A DNA stretch of 64,000 nucleotides, taken from NCBI GenBank assembly GCA_031761875.1, contig CP134492.1, positions 868,001-932,000 of the forward strand. The letters run 5' to 3'. A model generated the notes under the pieces. It did no database searches, was not told the DNA's origin, and was given only the letters and a program-made list of their open reading frames with translations. The DNA comes from Bacillaceae bacterium IKA-2. Its GTDB lineage: Bacteria > Bacillota > Bacilli > Bacillales > Anaerobacillaceae. How positions within the stretch are numbered: the first letter of the stretch is position 1; every line of letters starts with the position of its first letter. A program made the position numbers and the translations under genes. Positions 8,305 through 18,111 of the stretch are shown in pieces.

Positions 8305-9051
8305 ATGAATTACGAAAAGTTTGCTTATTTGTATGACGAGTTAATGTCAGACGCCCCTTATGAACAGTGGGTGTCTTTCGTTCTGAAGATTATCAAACAA
8401 ACAGGGATAACTAACCATAAATTGTTAGATGTCGGCTGTGGTACTGGCAATGTCGCTATTCCATTGAGTGAGAGTGGAATAGACGTGACCGCAGTTGATT
8501 TATCCGATGAAATGTTAGTAGTTGCTAAGGAAAAAAGTGAAGCAAAAGGGGTGGATATCAAGTTTTTTCAACAAGATATGAAAGAGTTGGAAGGGCTTGG
8601 CGCTTTTGATATTGTTATCTCCCTTTGTGATTCTGTTAATTACTTAAGTAATCAGGATGAAGTAGCAACAACCTTCCAAAGAGTTTATGACCATTTGAAG
8701 AATAATGGGGTTTTTGTATTTGACGTTCACTCAATTTATAAAATCAATGAAATTTTTAATGATCATACATTCGCACATAGTGGTGAGGAAATTGCTTATA
8801 TTTGGGAATGTTTTGCAGGAGAATGGGATCACAGTGTTGAGCATGAGCTGTCGTTTTTCATTAAAAATCGATTAGGTCTTTATGAGCGGTTTGATGAGTT
8901 ACATAAGCAAAGAACGTACCCCATTAAATTTTATAAACAAGCTCTCGAGAGGGCGGGCTTTACAGTAGAACAAGTTACAGGTGATTTTGCATTTGATACA
9001 CTAGCTGAAGACTCGCAACGTTGGTTTTTCGTTGCAAAAAAAGAGGCATAA
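8305..9051 (+). CDS. yqeM: SAM-dependent methyltransferase YqeM
   Basis: This 248-residue class I methyltransferase has motif I LLDVGCGTGNVAIPL (about 44-58), an acidic residue after the second strand (TAVDLS) and the DIVISLCDSVNYL stretch. The substrate is not known. It follows the CvfB gene by five bases and ends the first plus-strand operon; its stop codon lies inside the terminator stem. Confidence 0.88.
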   Translation: MNYEKFAYLYDELMSDAPYEQWVSFVLKIIKQTGITNHKLLDVGCGTGNVAIPLSESGIDVTAVDLSDEMLVVAKEKSEAKGVDIKFFQQDMKELEGLGAFDIVISLCDSVNYLSNQDEVATTFQRVYDHLKNNGVFVFDVHSIYKINEIFNDHTFAHSGEEIAYIWECFAGEWDHSVEHELSFFIKNRLGLYERFDELHKQRTYPIKFYKQALERAGFTVEQVTGDFAFDTLAEDSQRWFFVAKKEA

Positions 9052-9079
9052 CTCAAAAAATATTGAGTAAGCCTCTTTT
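9039..9079. terminator. Bidirectional terminator between yqeM and comER
   Basis: AAAAGAGGC and GCCTCTTTT pair, with an inner ACTCAA/TTGAGT stem. T runs occur on both strands, so it can end yqeM (+) and comER (-). Confidence 0.8.
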
Positions 9080-9194
9080 CAAATTGATATTTATTTTTTA
9101 TAATGTAAGTAGTTGGTATGGAAAAGCCAAAGGCCAGACCAACATCCCCAGCCATGAGCTAGAACCTCACCCCAACTGTCCAACTTCAACTTAA

Positions 9195-10013
9195 TTATCG
9201 AAATTGTTCTTTAACCTTTTCTAAATCTTCATCGTATTTTGCATGTGTCCGTTGAAATAACAGATCAAACATATCACCAATTTCTTCGTTTAAAATTTTG
9301 AGTCCTTCTCCTGTTACACCTCCTGGCACTGAAACCCGTTCTTGCAAAGTGGCTAGTGTAAAGATCTCCTTTTCAAGCAACTTACCAAAACCAATCATCA
9401 TTTGACTAGCTAATTGTGTTGCTTCTTCTTTAGTAATATCTGTTTGCCGTACGGCAGAATCAATAAAATCTTGCAATAAATAACTAAAAAAGGCAGGTCC
9501 ACAACTGGCAATATCTGAAGAGACGCGAGTGATTTTTTCATCGATTATAACTGGTGTTGAAATATGACTCATCAAGCTAATGATAGTTTCTTTATCGATA
9601 TTAGAACAAGTAGGTCCATAAGTAACTAATGAGGTTCCTGTTAGAGCGCGATTTGTGATGCTTGGTATGACGCGAGCAACTTTACAATGAACGAGTGTTT
9701 GTAGTTGTTGTATTGAAATGGGACTAGTTATTGAAATGACGATTTGATTTTCCGTTAACAAAGGTTGTAAATTTTTTAATAATGGTTGAAATTGCAAAGG
9801 TTTTACACATATGAATAATATATCTGCTACTTTAGCGATATCTTCACAAGACTCGGCGACTTGCAGTCCTGGAAATTTCTCCTTAAAAGTATACGCCTTC
9901 TCAATTGTTCGATTTGTAAGAATAAGTTGAGATGAGGTAACAGCGTTTGATTCAATGAACGCTTCAATTAAAATACTCCCCATACTACCTGTTCCAATTA
10001 TGCCGATTTTCAT
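9195..10013 (-). CDS. comER: ComER, pyrroline-5-carboxylate reductase-like protein
   Basis: The 272-residue protein of the ProC family has an N-terminal Rossmann fold (MKIGIIGTGSMG) and the C-terminal dimer domain with a VPGGVTGEGL segment. In B. subtilis comER is transcribed divergently from the comE operon and is dispensable for competence; effects on sporulation timing and biofilm have been reported. The ATG at 10011-10013 follows GAGGGGG; an upstream in-frame ATG would add eight residues ahead of the Rossmann fold. A dedicated proline enzyme (ProC) is an alternative, but the location argues for ComER. Confidence 0.88.
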   Translation of the reverse strand: MKIGIIGTGSMGSILIEAFIESNAVTSSQLILTNRTIEKAYTFKEKFPGLQVAESCEDIAKVADILFICVKPLQFQPLLKNLQPLLTENQIVISITSPISIQQLQTLVHCKVARVIPSITNRALTGTSLVTYGPTCSNIDKETIISLMSHISTPVIIDEKITRVSSDIASCGPAFFSYLLQDFIDSAVRQTDITKEEATQLASQMMIGFGKLLEKEIFTLATLQERVSVPGGVTGEGLKILNEEIGDMFDLLFQRTHAKYDEDLEKVKEQFR

Positions 10014-10080
10014 GTGGTCCCCCTCTTTCACAAGCATACTTACCCTTAAGTGTATGAAGAGGATATGGTGTTTATGACTA

Positions 10081-10193
10081 AAGTTGGAAAGTTAGAAAAG
10101 TGGAAAGTTGGAAAGTTGGAAAAAAAAGCAAAGAAAAGCAAAGTTAAACCAACTGCTTAAAAAAGCCTTTGATCTCCCTCCTTTCCAACTTCA
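10081..10193. repeat. GTTGGAAAG hairpin repeat (copy 1)
   Basis: Several tandem AGTTGGAAAG/AGTTAGAAAAG units (10081-10120) face CTTTCCAACTTCACTT (from 10180). The same layout recurs in five more gaps downstream, up to 29.4 kb. Confidence 0.55.
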
Positions 10194-10442
10194 CTTATTA
10201 ACAAACTCCTTTACCATTTTATCTGTAACAGTTTTTCGCAACGGAAATCCAAATGATTTACTTAATTGATTAATTTTTTCTGTAATATTATTAACGTCCA
10301 TTAACGAAAATTTTTTTCCTTGTGCTGCTTCTCCGATTACTGCAGCTATTTTTTGTTCCCGTTGCATATCTAATTCTCGATATTTTTTTTCAGCATCAAT
10401 AAATCTATTGATTTGAGTTTTAATTTGTAGATGTACACTCAT
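10191..10442 (-). CDS. Small conserved protein, possibly DUF2533 (YpbS-like)
   Basis: This 83-residue, highly charged, mostly helical protein contains DMQREQKIAAVIGEAAQGKK, followed by a C-terminal TVTDKMVKEFVNK. It resembles my recollection of the Bacillus YpbS (DUF2533) family, but I cannot confirm this. It lies between comER and comEA, only 46 bases from and divergent to comEA, so the comEA promoter must overlap it or its control region. Confidence 0.6.
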   Translation of the reverse strand: MSVHLQIKTQINRFIDAEKKYRELDMQREQKIAAVIGEAAQGKKFSLMDVNNITEKINQLSKSFGFPLRKTVTDKMVKEFVNK

Positions 10443-10488
10443 TGTTATTATTTCTCCTTTTCAAAAAAAATTTAGGGGGTTTTTCAAG

Positions 10489-11097
10489 ATGAATAAATTA
10501 AAGCGAAATACCGTTTTTTTAATAGTGGTTGGTGCGATTGTCTTAGTTTTCAGTGTAAACTTTATTAAAAATTTTAACAACAGTGGAGTTCCAGAAGATG
10601 ATTTTCAGTTTTTTTTGGAAACGGAGCAAGTTCCAGAAATTGAAATAGAAGAGAAGGTAGTAGTAGAGAACGTAGTTGTTGATCTAAAAGGTGCTGTTAA
10701 TGACCCTGGAGTATATGTTATGGAACAAGGTAAGCGAATTGTTGATGTGATTGAACGGGCAAATGGCTTTTTAAAAGAAGCAAACAAGGATGTCATTAAT
10801 TTAGCACTCTTATTAGAGGATGAAATGGTAATTTTTGTTCCGCTTCATGGAGAAGAAGCAGAGGTGACAGAGCAATTTACAATTTCGTCTAGTAAAGATA
10901 ACGGAAAAGTTAATATTAATAGAGCAACAGCAGAACAATTGGAAAAGATACCCGGTATAGGCCCGGCGAAAGCTGCTGCAATTATTGCCTCTCGTGAAGA
11001 GCAAGGAACGTTTAAAAGTGCTGAAGAAATCGTCCGAGTTTCAGGGATTGGTCAAAAATCTTTAGAAGCAATGTTAGAGTTTATTGAAGTGAAGTGA
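10489..11097 (+). CDS. comEA: Competence DNA receptor ComEA
   Basis: The 202-residue membrane-anchored DNA-binding protein receives transforming double-stranded DNA. A transmembrane helix spans residues 8-26, an acidic linker follows, then an SLBB domain (VDLKGAVNDPGVYVMEQG) and a C-terminal double helix-hairpin-helix (VNINRATAEQLEKIPGIG and SGIGQKSLEAML) that binds DNA. The start has GGGGGG ahead. Unlike in B. subtilis, the next gene is not comEB but metY. Confidence 0.93.
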   Translation: MNKLKRNTVFLIVVGAIVLVFSVNFIKNFNNSGVPEDDFQFFLETEQVPEIEIEEKVVVENVVVDLKGAVNDPGVYVMEQGKRIVDVIERANGFLKEANKDVINLALLLEDEMVIFVPLHGEEAEVTEQFTISSSKDNGKVNINRATAEQLEKIPGIGPAKAAAIIASREEQGTFKSAEEIVRVSGIGQKSLEAMLEFIEVK

Positions 11098-11098
11098 A

Positions 11099-12458
<1,360 letters not shown>

Positions 12459-12469
12459 GTCAGAAAAGC

Positions 12470-12500
12470 GCAAGCGCCCTGATCAGCTGCGAGTATGTTG
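12470..12500. repeat. GCGC-type intergenic repeat remnant
   Basis: GAAAAGCGCAAGCGCC followed by CAGCTG is the reverse complement of one end of a repeat common in Bacillus intergenic regions (TGTCTAGC...GGCGCTTGCGCTTTTC, from memory). Shorter relatives occur at 21218 and 36925. Confidence 0.4.
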
Positions 12501-12536
12501 AAATTTTCGCGGGTTGTGGTGCTGGTGTGATAATGG

Positions 12537-12573
12537 TTTCCGCTTTGTGAAGATAGCAAAGCGGAAATTTTTG
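12537..12573 (+). terminator. Terminator of metY
   Basis: TTTCCGCTTTG pairs with CAAAGCGGAAA (11 bp, nine-base loop), followed by TTTTTG. Confidence 0.85.
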
Positions 12574-12639
12574 TTGACGAAATAGTGATAGTTTTACTAA
12601 ACTTAAGAAATAGGAAAGACAAGTTCTTGGAGGTTTTTT

Positions 12640-13209
12640 ATGACACGCATTTCTTGGAATCAATACTATATGGCTCAATGCCATTTATTAGCATTAAGAA
12701 GCACATGTACGCGCCTAATGGTTGGGGCGACAATTGTCCGTGATAAGCGAATTATTGCTGCTGGTTATAACGGCTCTATTTCTGGTGGAGAACATTGCAT
12801 TGATGATGGTTGTTATGTTGAAGACAATCACTGTATCCGAACCATTCATGCCGAGATCAATGCTTTATTACAATGTGCTAAATTTGGTGTGCCAACAGCA
12901 GGAGCAGAAATTTATGTAACTCATTTCCCTTGCTTAAATTGTACAAAGTCAATTATTCAAAGCGGCATTAAAAAAGTTTATTATGATAAAGATTATAAAA
13001 ATCATCCCTATGCTTTAAAATTATTTAAAGAAGCAAATGTCCATGTAGAACAGGTTGAACTTGAGGAAATGATCTTAGATACTAAAACAACTGAAAAAAT
13101 AACTTTTACGGCTTCATTACTTGCTAAGCTTGAGGAATCGGGTGTTAGCGACGAGGAAATAAAAAAATTAACAGGCGAAGCGAATAAACTTTATAAATCA
13201 AACAGCTAG
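12640..13209 (+). CDS. comEB: dCMP deaminase family protein ComEB
   Basis: The 189-residue protein belongs to the deoxycytidylate deaminase family. Zinc ligands and the catalytic Glu are in HAE (70-72) and PCLNC (98-101). It is the second gene of the classical comE operon, although it is not required for transformation in B. subtilis. A C-terminal extension of about 40 mainly charged residues follows the deaminase domain. TTGGAGG is located ahead of the ATG. Confidence 0.92.
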   Translation: MTRISWNQYYMAQCHLLALRSTCTRLMVGATIVRDKRIIAAGYNGSISGGEHCIDDGCYVEDNHCIRTIHAEINALLQCAKFGVPTAGAEIYVTHFPCLNCTKSIIQSGIKKVYYDKDYKNHPYALKLFKEANVHVEQVELEEMILDTKTTEKITFTASLLAKLEESGVSDEEIKKLTGEANKLYKSNS

Positions 13210-13221
13210 GTACAGTAAAAA

Positions 13222-13465
13222 AAAGTTAAAAGTTAAAAAGTTAAAAGTTAAAAAGTTAAAAAGTTAGAAAGTTAGAAAGTTAGAAAGCTGGGAATGAAAA
13301 ACAAACAAGAAAAACTAAATATAAATTACAAAGAGAGTTCGTCCTATCTTCGCTAGAACATCGGAGAAAAGGATGGAGTCTCAGCTTCACTTAGAAATTT
13401 TTTGAACCGTCTTTCCAACTTTATACTTTCCCCTTGCCCTCTTTCCCCTTTCAAACTAACTTCAC
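13222..13465. repeat. GTTAAAAG/GTTAGAAAG tandem and hairpin repeat (copy 2)
   Basis: About ten 7-10 base units (AGTTAAAA, then AGTTAGAA) run from 13222 to 13290. The opposite-sense parts CTTTCCAACTTTA (around 13411-13424) and CTTTCAAACTAACTTCAC lie at the other end. It fills the 319-base gap between comEB and comEC; no gene is seen there. Confidence 0.55.
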
Positions 13466-13528
13466 AGTAAAAGAAAATATTGTATATATCTATTATTTTC
13501 TTGAACAAACTCTATTAGGAGGTTAGCG

Positions 13529-15835
13529 ATGTTCGGTAAATTTTACGTTATCGTTGTAGCTGCTCTTTCAAGCATTATTTTGCGGATTGGGGGCTTACAC
13601 AGTGTTTCTTTCTTCTTTGTGGTAGCCCTAATTTATCTTTTGTATAAGCATAAGTCGAATTATCTATTGCTTAGCATCTGTTTACTTACCTTTGTATTTC
13701 TCTATTTTAACCCCTACTATTTCAAGCCCCCGCCCATGGTACCGACAAGTAACACGATAACTGGCACGATTCACTCTCTTCCAAAACAAGCAGGAAATAA
13801 AACCTCCTTTGAATTTAAAACAATAGAAAATAATAAAGTTCTAGTTAATTCTTTTGCTAAAACTGAGCAAGAAAAAGAAGAACTTGAGAAATTAATTTAT
13901 GGGATGCGCTGCTCTTTACAAGGGCAGTTTAGTGTTCCGCCTGAACCAAGAAATTTTTACGCTTTTGACTATAAAAATTACTTAGCCTCACGCAATATCC
14001 ACTTTCTTTATACCCTCAGCAGTTTTCAAGTGACAAACTGTCATAAAACAACCTTATCAGCTTACCAGCTTTTACAAACGTACCGGCAAGCAGGTATAAA
14101 GCATCTTAGTGAAAATATTCCAAAAGAAAGCAAGGGGGTAATTATTGCGCTAGTTTTTGGTGATCGCGGCGAGATGCAACATGAGATACTCGAAGCTTAT
14201 CAAAGGTTAGGAATTATCCACTTACTAGCTGTTTCTGGCTTGCATGTTGGCCTTATCAGTGCAACTCTCTATTTTTTGCTAATCCGAATCGGAGTTACAA
14301 AAGAAAGGAGTCTTGATTTACTATTAATAATCTTACCTATCTATGCCATTTTAGCAGGGGCAGCACCTTCTGTTTTAAGGGCAACCGCCATGTGTATCGC
14401 AGTCCTCTTATCACTAAAAGCTAGTTTGAAATTAAATCCGCTAGATGGGATAAGCTGTGTTTGTTTATTATTACTTTTTATAAATCCTGCTTACGTCCTC
14501 CACTTAGGATTTCAATTGTCTTTTCTCGTTTCCTTCTCACTAATTATCTCAGCCAAAACAATTCTACGACGCTATACAAGCTTTCCAATCCAACTATTGG
14601 CTGTTACGACATTAGCACAATGTATCTCGTTTCCGATTATTGTTTATCATTTTTACGAAATATCATTATGGAGCATCCCGTTAAATTTACTTTACATTCC
14701 TTTTATCACATTCTTTGTTTTACCATTTTCATTTGTAATTATGATTAGCTCATTGTTTTCAGGACCACTAATTGAGCCAGTTTTATTGTTGTATAATTTT
14801 GCGATTAGTGTGGCACACAATGGTCTAAGCTTTGTCCTTGATTTTAACTATTCTACATTAAAGTTTGGCAAACCGCCTCTCTTCATTATTGTTTTTTATT
14901 ACCTGACGATTGCTGTTAATTTGTATGTGTGGGAGAAGTCTGACTCATTAAATCAATTTCTAAAAAGTAGTACTCCATTCTTTTTTGTTGTTTTACTCCA
15001 TTGGCATTTGCCATATTTAATCAACGAGGGTGAAATTACAATGATTGATGTAGGTCAAGGTGACAGTATTTATATTGAGCTTCCAAGGAGAAAAGCAATT
15101 TATTTAATTGATACTGGGGGTGTAGTTGATTTCGGAATAAAACAAGAGTGGTCACAGCGAAGTAAGTCTTTTGACGTTGGTGAGGATGTCTTACTTGCCT
15201 TTTTAAAAGCAAAAGGAGTTAGAAAAGTAGACAAATTAATTTTAACCCACGGTCACTATGACCACATCGCGGGCGCCAAAGCGTTATTAGGTGTAGTACC
15301 TGTCCAAACCATTCTGTACGGAGTGGGCGCGGTGGAAGGTTCTTTTGAAAGAGAATTATTACAGAGTTATTATCATCAAGGTACAAAAATTAAATTTGTT
15401 CAAAATGGTGATTTTTGGAAGTTGGGAAATTATAAATTTGCAATTTTATCTCCATTGGGAAATGAAGAGTCCCTAAATAATCGATCGATTGTTATTTACA
15501 CGAAAATTGGAGGCTTATATTGGTTGTTCACAGGCGATTTAGAACAAGAGGGGGAAAGGCAGTTACTTGCAAATTATCATAATTTAAACGTCGACGTATT
15601 AAAGGTTGGACACCATGGTAGCAATACGTCTACAACAGACGTGCTGTTAGATGTAATAAAGCCTCAATATGCGTTAATTCCGGTTGGGAAAAGTAATTTC
15701 TATGGGCATCCTCATTCAGAAGTATTAAGTCGCTTAAATGACCGTCAGATCACAATTTTACGAACCGATCAGCATGGTTCAATTCGCTACCGGTTTGATC
15801 ATACAGGAGGGGAGTTTCAATGGCTAATTCAATGA
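13529..15835 (+). CDS. comEC: Competence DNA channel ComEC
   Basis: The 768-residue polytopic membrane protein forms the pore through which single-stranded DNA enters during transformation. Order of parts: N-terminal helices, an OB-like extracellular region (about 70-170), the Competence domain with HLLAVSGLHVGLISATLYFLL, more helices, then a C-terminal metallo-beta-lactamase-like domain with HGHYDHIAG (about 573-581) and VGHHGSNTST. The intact active-site histidines suggest a nuclease role. AGGAGG precedes the ATG. With comEA, comEB and holA it indicates an intact uptake locus. Confidence 0.95.
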   Translation: MFGKFYVIVVAALSSIILRIGGLHSVSFFFVVALIYLLYKHKSNYLLLSICLLTFVFLYFNPYYFKPPPMVPTSNTITGTIHSLPKQAGNKTSFEFKTIENNKVLVNSFAKTEQEKEELEKLIYGMRCSLQGQFSVPPEPRNFYAFDYKNYLASRNIHFLYTLSSFQVTNCHKTTLSAYQLLQTYRQAGIKHLSENIPKESKGVIIALVFGDRGEMQHEILEAYQRLGIIHLLAVSGLHVGLISATLYFLLIRIGVTKERSLDLLLIILPIYAILAGAAPSVLRATAMCIAVLLSLKASLKLNPLDGISCVCLLLLFINPAYVLHLGFQLSFLVSFSLIISAKTILRRYTSFPIQLLAVTTLAQCISFPIIVYHFYEISLWSIPLNLLYIPFITFFVLPFSFVIMISSLFSGPLIEPVLLLYNFAISVAHNGLSFVLDFNYSTLKFGKPPLFIIVFYYLTIAVNLYVWEKSDSLNQFLKSSTPFFFVVLLHWHLPYLINEGEITMIDVGQGDSIYIELPRRKAIYLIDTGGVVDFGIKQEWSQRSKSFDVGEDVLLAFLKAKGVRKVDKLILTHGHYDHIAGAKALLGVVPVQTILYGVGAVEGSFERELLQSYYHQGTKIKFVQNGDFWKLGNYKFAILSPLGNEESLNNRSIVIYTKIGGLYWLFTGDLEQEGERQLLANYHNLNVDVLKVGHHGSNTSTTDVLLDVIKPQYALIPVGKSNFYGHPHSEVLSRLNDRQITILRTDQHGSIRYRFDHTGGEFQWLIQ

Positions 15836-15846
15836 GTCAGGGTATT

Positions 15847-15883
15847 AAAAAAGGACCATTACAGTTAAGTAAGTCCCTTTTTT
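15847..15883 (+). terminator. Terminator of comEC
   Basis: AAAAAAGGAC and GTCCCTTTTTT pair with one bulged base and end in T6. Confidence 0.7.
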
Positions 15884-15892
15884 AAGAAATAT

Positions 15893-16024
15893 TTACATAA
15901 ATAAGTCAATAATTACTGCCGTAGCAAAAATTATTGTAAGAAAGCCGAACGATACTACAAAGCCAATTGCAGAGTCAATAGCATCATTCCGATTGCTTTG
16001 GACCTCATCTTCAAATTGATTCAT
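15893..16024 (-). CDS. yqzM: Small membrane protein YqzM
   Basis: The 43-residue product starts MNQFEDEVQSNRNDAIDSAI and continues with a single hydrophobic helix (GFVVSFGFLTIIFATAVII). This matches B. subtilis YqzM in length, sequence pattern and place (opposite strand between comEC and holA). GGAGGG precedes the ATG. Its function is unknown. Confidence 0.88.
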   Translation of the reverse strand: MNQFEDEVQSNRNDAIDSAIGFVVSFGFLTIIFATAVIIDLFM

Positions 16025-16334
16025 CTAGACATCCCTCCTAATACAATTTAAGTATAAGCCAAAAAAATAAAAAAATCTACAAAGAAACATTTTCCACGGT
16101 GGTTACAAAAGAAACTATTTTGTGAAATGTTGTCACCTATAGATTACGGTAGCATAGGATATGATAACTAATACAAACAAGAGAAAAACACTGATTATCG
16201 TCACCATAAGGATTTCCTAGGCCCTTGTGTTGATGTTTTTCATAAATGGAGGGATTAACATTTCTGTTGATCCTTCTTTTTCACTTGTCAAAGATACTCC
16301 AAACGTCTACAGTAATAGTAAATGTACTAAATAG

Positions 16335-16398
16335 GACGTTCAAAAAGATCACTAATACAAGTTTCCGAAACTGATTATCCTTACTTTTTGAACTGTCC
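16335..16398. repeat. Dispersed hairpin repeat, GTTCAAAAAG family (copy 3)
   Basis: GGACGTTCAAAAAG (16335-16348) and CTTTTTGAACTGTCC (16384-16398) form a 14-bp stem with one bulge. It is the clearest copy and sits directly upstream of holA. The rest of the gap (16025-16334) holds no gene that I can see. Confidence 0.6.
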
Positions 16399-16423
16399 CT
16401 TTAAAGAAAGGGTACCAAAAACA

Positions 16424-17446
16424 ATGAGCTTTTTACAAGTACAAAAAAATATAAAAAAAGGTAATTTTGCATCTATCTATTTGTTATACGGAACAGAAAC
16501 TTTCTTAATTGAAGAAATAATACATACCCTCATAAATGAAGTTTTAACAAAAGATGAGATAGATTTTAATTTATCAAGTTTTGAACTTAAGGAAACAGCT
16601 ATTTCAGTTGCTATTGAAGAAGCATCGACAATTCCTTTCATGGGCAAATATCGGGTTGTGATTGTGAAGGATCCGCAATTTTTAACAGGTAAAGATCAAA
16701 CAAAAGTAGAACATGATTTAAAAGATTTGGAAAACTATCTCAGCAATCCTGCTCCAGAAACGATTTTTATTATTGTTGCACCGTATGAAAAATTAGATGA
16801 GCGAAAAAAAATTGTTAAACTATTGAAAAAAGAAGCGGAAGTTTTAGAAGCACGTCCTTTTAAGGAACAGGAAATGGACAAATGGATTGATGCCCGAGTA
16901 ATTCCGTACGAAGTCAAAATCACCAAACCAGCAAAGGAAAAAATAATTCAGTTACTTGGATTTCGGTTAGTGATGATTGCAGGAGAAATCGAGAAATTGG
17001 CTCTGTATGCTGGCAAAGGCGGGGTAATTGATGAGACGATTGTCGGAAAATTAGTTTCTAAAACAATTGAACAAGATATATTTAGCTTTGTCGATCATGT
17101 TGTGCATCGCCGAAAAACAGCGGCATTACAAGAGTTTTACGACTTATTAAAACAAAAAGAAGAGCCAATAAAGATTTTGGTGCTACTAGCGAGACAGTTT
17201 CGAATTATTTATCAAGTGAAGGAGCTATCCAAACGAGGTTATTCACAGCAAAAAATTGCTGGTACATTAAAAATACATCCCTATGTCGTGAAGTTAGCTA
17301 GCCAACAAGGAAATTTATTTACTGAAAAACAGTTATTGGGATTTATTGATGAACTAGCAGAAGCAGATTTTAATATTAAAACGGGAAAAGTTGAAAAACA
17401 GCTTGCTTTAGAGTTATTTATTATTAAAGTTTTAAGTGGAGTATAA
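16424..17446 (+). CDS. holA: DNA polymerase III delta subunit
   Basis: The 340-residue subunit (YqeN in B. subtilis) opens the sliding clamp in the clamp loader. The family start SFLQVQKNIKKGNFASIYLLYGTE is followed by DEIDFNLSSFE and the middle block APYEKLDERKKIVKLLKKEAE. A TTG at 16388 extends the frame, but it lies within the upstream hairpin repeat. The ATG at 16424 fits the family length. GAAAGGG is present but rather far (about 13 bases). Confidence 0.93.
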   Translation: MSFLQVQKNIKKGNFASIYLLYGTETFLIEEIIHTLINEVLTKDEIDFNLSSFELKETAISVAIEEASTIPFMGKYRVVIVKDPQFLTGKDQTKVEHDLKDLENYLSNPAPETIFIIVAPYEKLDERKKIVKLLKKEAEVLEARPFKEQEMDKWIDARVIPYEVKITKPAKEKIIQLLGFRLVMIAGEIEKLALYAGKGGVIDETIVGKLVSKTIEQDIFSFVDHVVHRRKTAALQEFYDLLKQKEEPIKILVLLARQFRIIYQVKELSKRGYSQQKIAGTLKIHPYVVKLASQQGNLFTEKQLLGFIDELAEADFNIKTGKVEKQLALELFIIKVLSGV

Positions 17447-17449
17447 AAT

Positions 17450-17570
17450 AGTTGGAAAGTTGGAAAGGGAAAGCTAAAAGTCAAAAGCTAAAACCAAAAG
17501 TTCTTAAATATTTTTACAATCCTAACCAACTAACCGCTAATTAACTAACCAACTAGTTACCGTTTAAACG
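17450..17570. repeat. GTTGGAAAG repeat (copy 3)
   Basis: GTTGGAAAGTTGGAAAG (17451-17467) is followed by AAAAG-rich units and, at the far side, repeated CTAACCAACTAACC. It fills the gap between holA and the shared terminator. Confidence 0.5.
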
Positions 17571-17573
17571 GAT

Positions 17574-17632
17574 AAAAAGGCTACTGCTGTCAGGCACTTC
17601 GATGAAGTGATTGACAGCAGTAGCCCTTTTTT
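17574..17632. terminator. Bidirectional terminator between holA and rpsT
   Basis: GGCTACTGCTGTCA pairs perfectly with TGACAGCAGTAGCC. A-runs and T-runs on both sides allow use by both converging genes. Confidence 0.88.
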
Positions 17633-17648
17633 CATTTAATTATAGTTA

Positions 17649-17915
17649 TTATGCTGAAATCTCGTTTAATTTTTTCGCTAGGCGAGATTTTTGACGAGAT
17701 GCCGCGTTTTTATGAATTAAACCCTTTGATGCAGCTTTATCAAGCTTTTTGGTTGCAACCAAGAAGGCTTTTTTAGCTCCTTCAACTTCCTTGCTCTCTA
17801 GAGTAGCTTCGAAAGATTTGATAGCAGTACGAAGTGCAGATTTAATTGAAATATTTTGGACACGACGCTTTTCACTTGTTTTTACGCGTTTGATAGCTGA
17901 TTTAATATTTGGCAT
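17649..17915 (-). CDS. rpsT: 30S ribosomal protein S20
   Basis: The 88-residue basic protein ([18 protein letters not shown]...) binds 16S rRNA in the body of the small subunit. The length equals that of B. subtilis S20. The frame extends further upstream, but the ATG at 17913-17915 follows GGAGGTG and gives the conserved N-terminus. It is a single gene transcribed against holA, as in B. subtilis. Confidence 0.96.
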   Translation of the reverse strand: MPNIKSAIKRVKTSEKRRVQNISIKSALRTAIKSFEATLESKEVEGAKKAFLVATKKLDKAASKGLIHKNAASRQKSRLAKKLNEISA

Positions 17916-18017
17916 TACATTCACCTCCTTGATGCAACCGATTAATTGCGAATATATAAATACATAAAGTACATAAGTACAACACACTGCATTGTACCAA
18001 AGCTACTGGGCAATTGC

Positions 18018-18058
18018 AATAGTAGAATGAAAAAGTAGAATGAAAAAGTAGAATGAGG
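18018..18058. repeat. Three 13-base tandem repeats before gpr
   Basis: AGTAGAATGAAAA occurs about three times in tandem (the last unit ends GAGG). Each unit carries the GAATG that a forespore sigma factor could use as a -35 element. Confidence 0.6.
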
Positions 18059-18067
18059 GAATTACTA
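18038..18067 (+). promoter_or_regulatory. Candidate forespore (sigma-F/sigma-G) promoter of gpr
   Basis: GAATG (18038-18042), an 18-base spacer and ATTACTA (18061-18067) resemble the sigma-G pattern GNATR-N18-CATNNTA, with two mismatches in the -10. gpr is known to be sigma-F/G controlled in B. subtilis. Confidence 0.4.
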
Positions 18068-18111
18068 CGAGGAAGAGTTTGTATGAATATACAATTAAAG
18101 AGGTGTTCAAC

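Noticed and set aside
13222-13290. Tandem AGTTAAAA/AGTTAGAA units resembling a short repeat array
   Set aside because: Units are only 7-10 bases with no spacers, so this is slippage-type repeat DNA, not a CRISPR array.
18079-18111. Upstream start for gpr
   Set aside because: AAAGAGGTG lies inside this stretch and points to the ATG at 18112.
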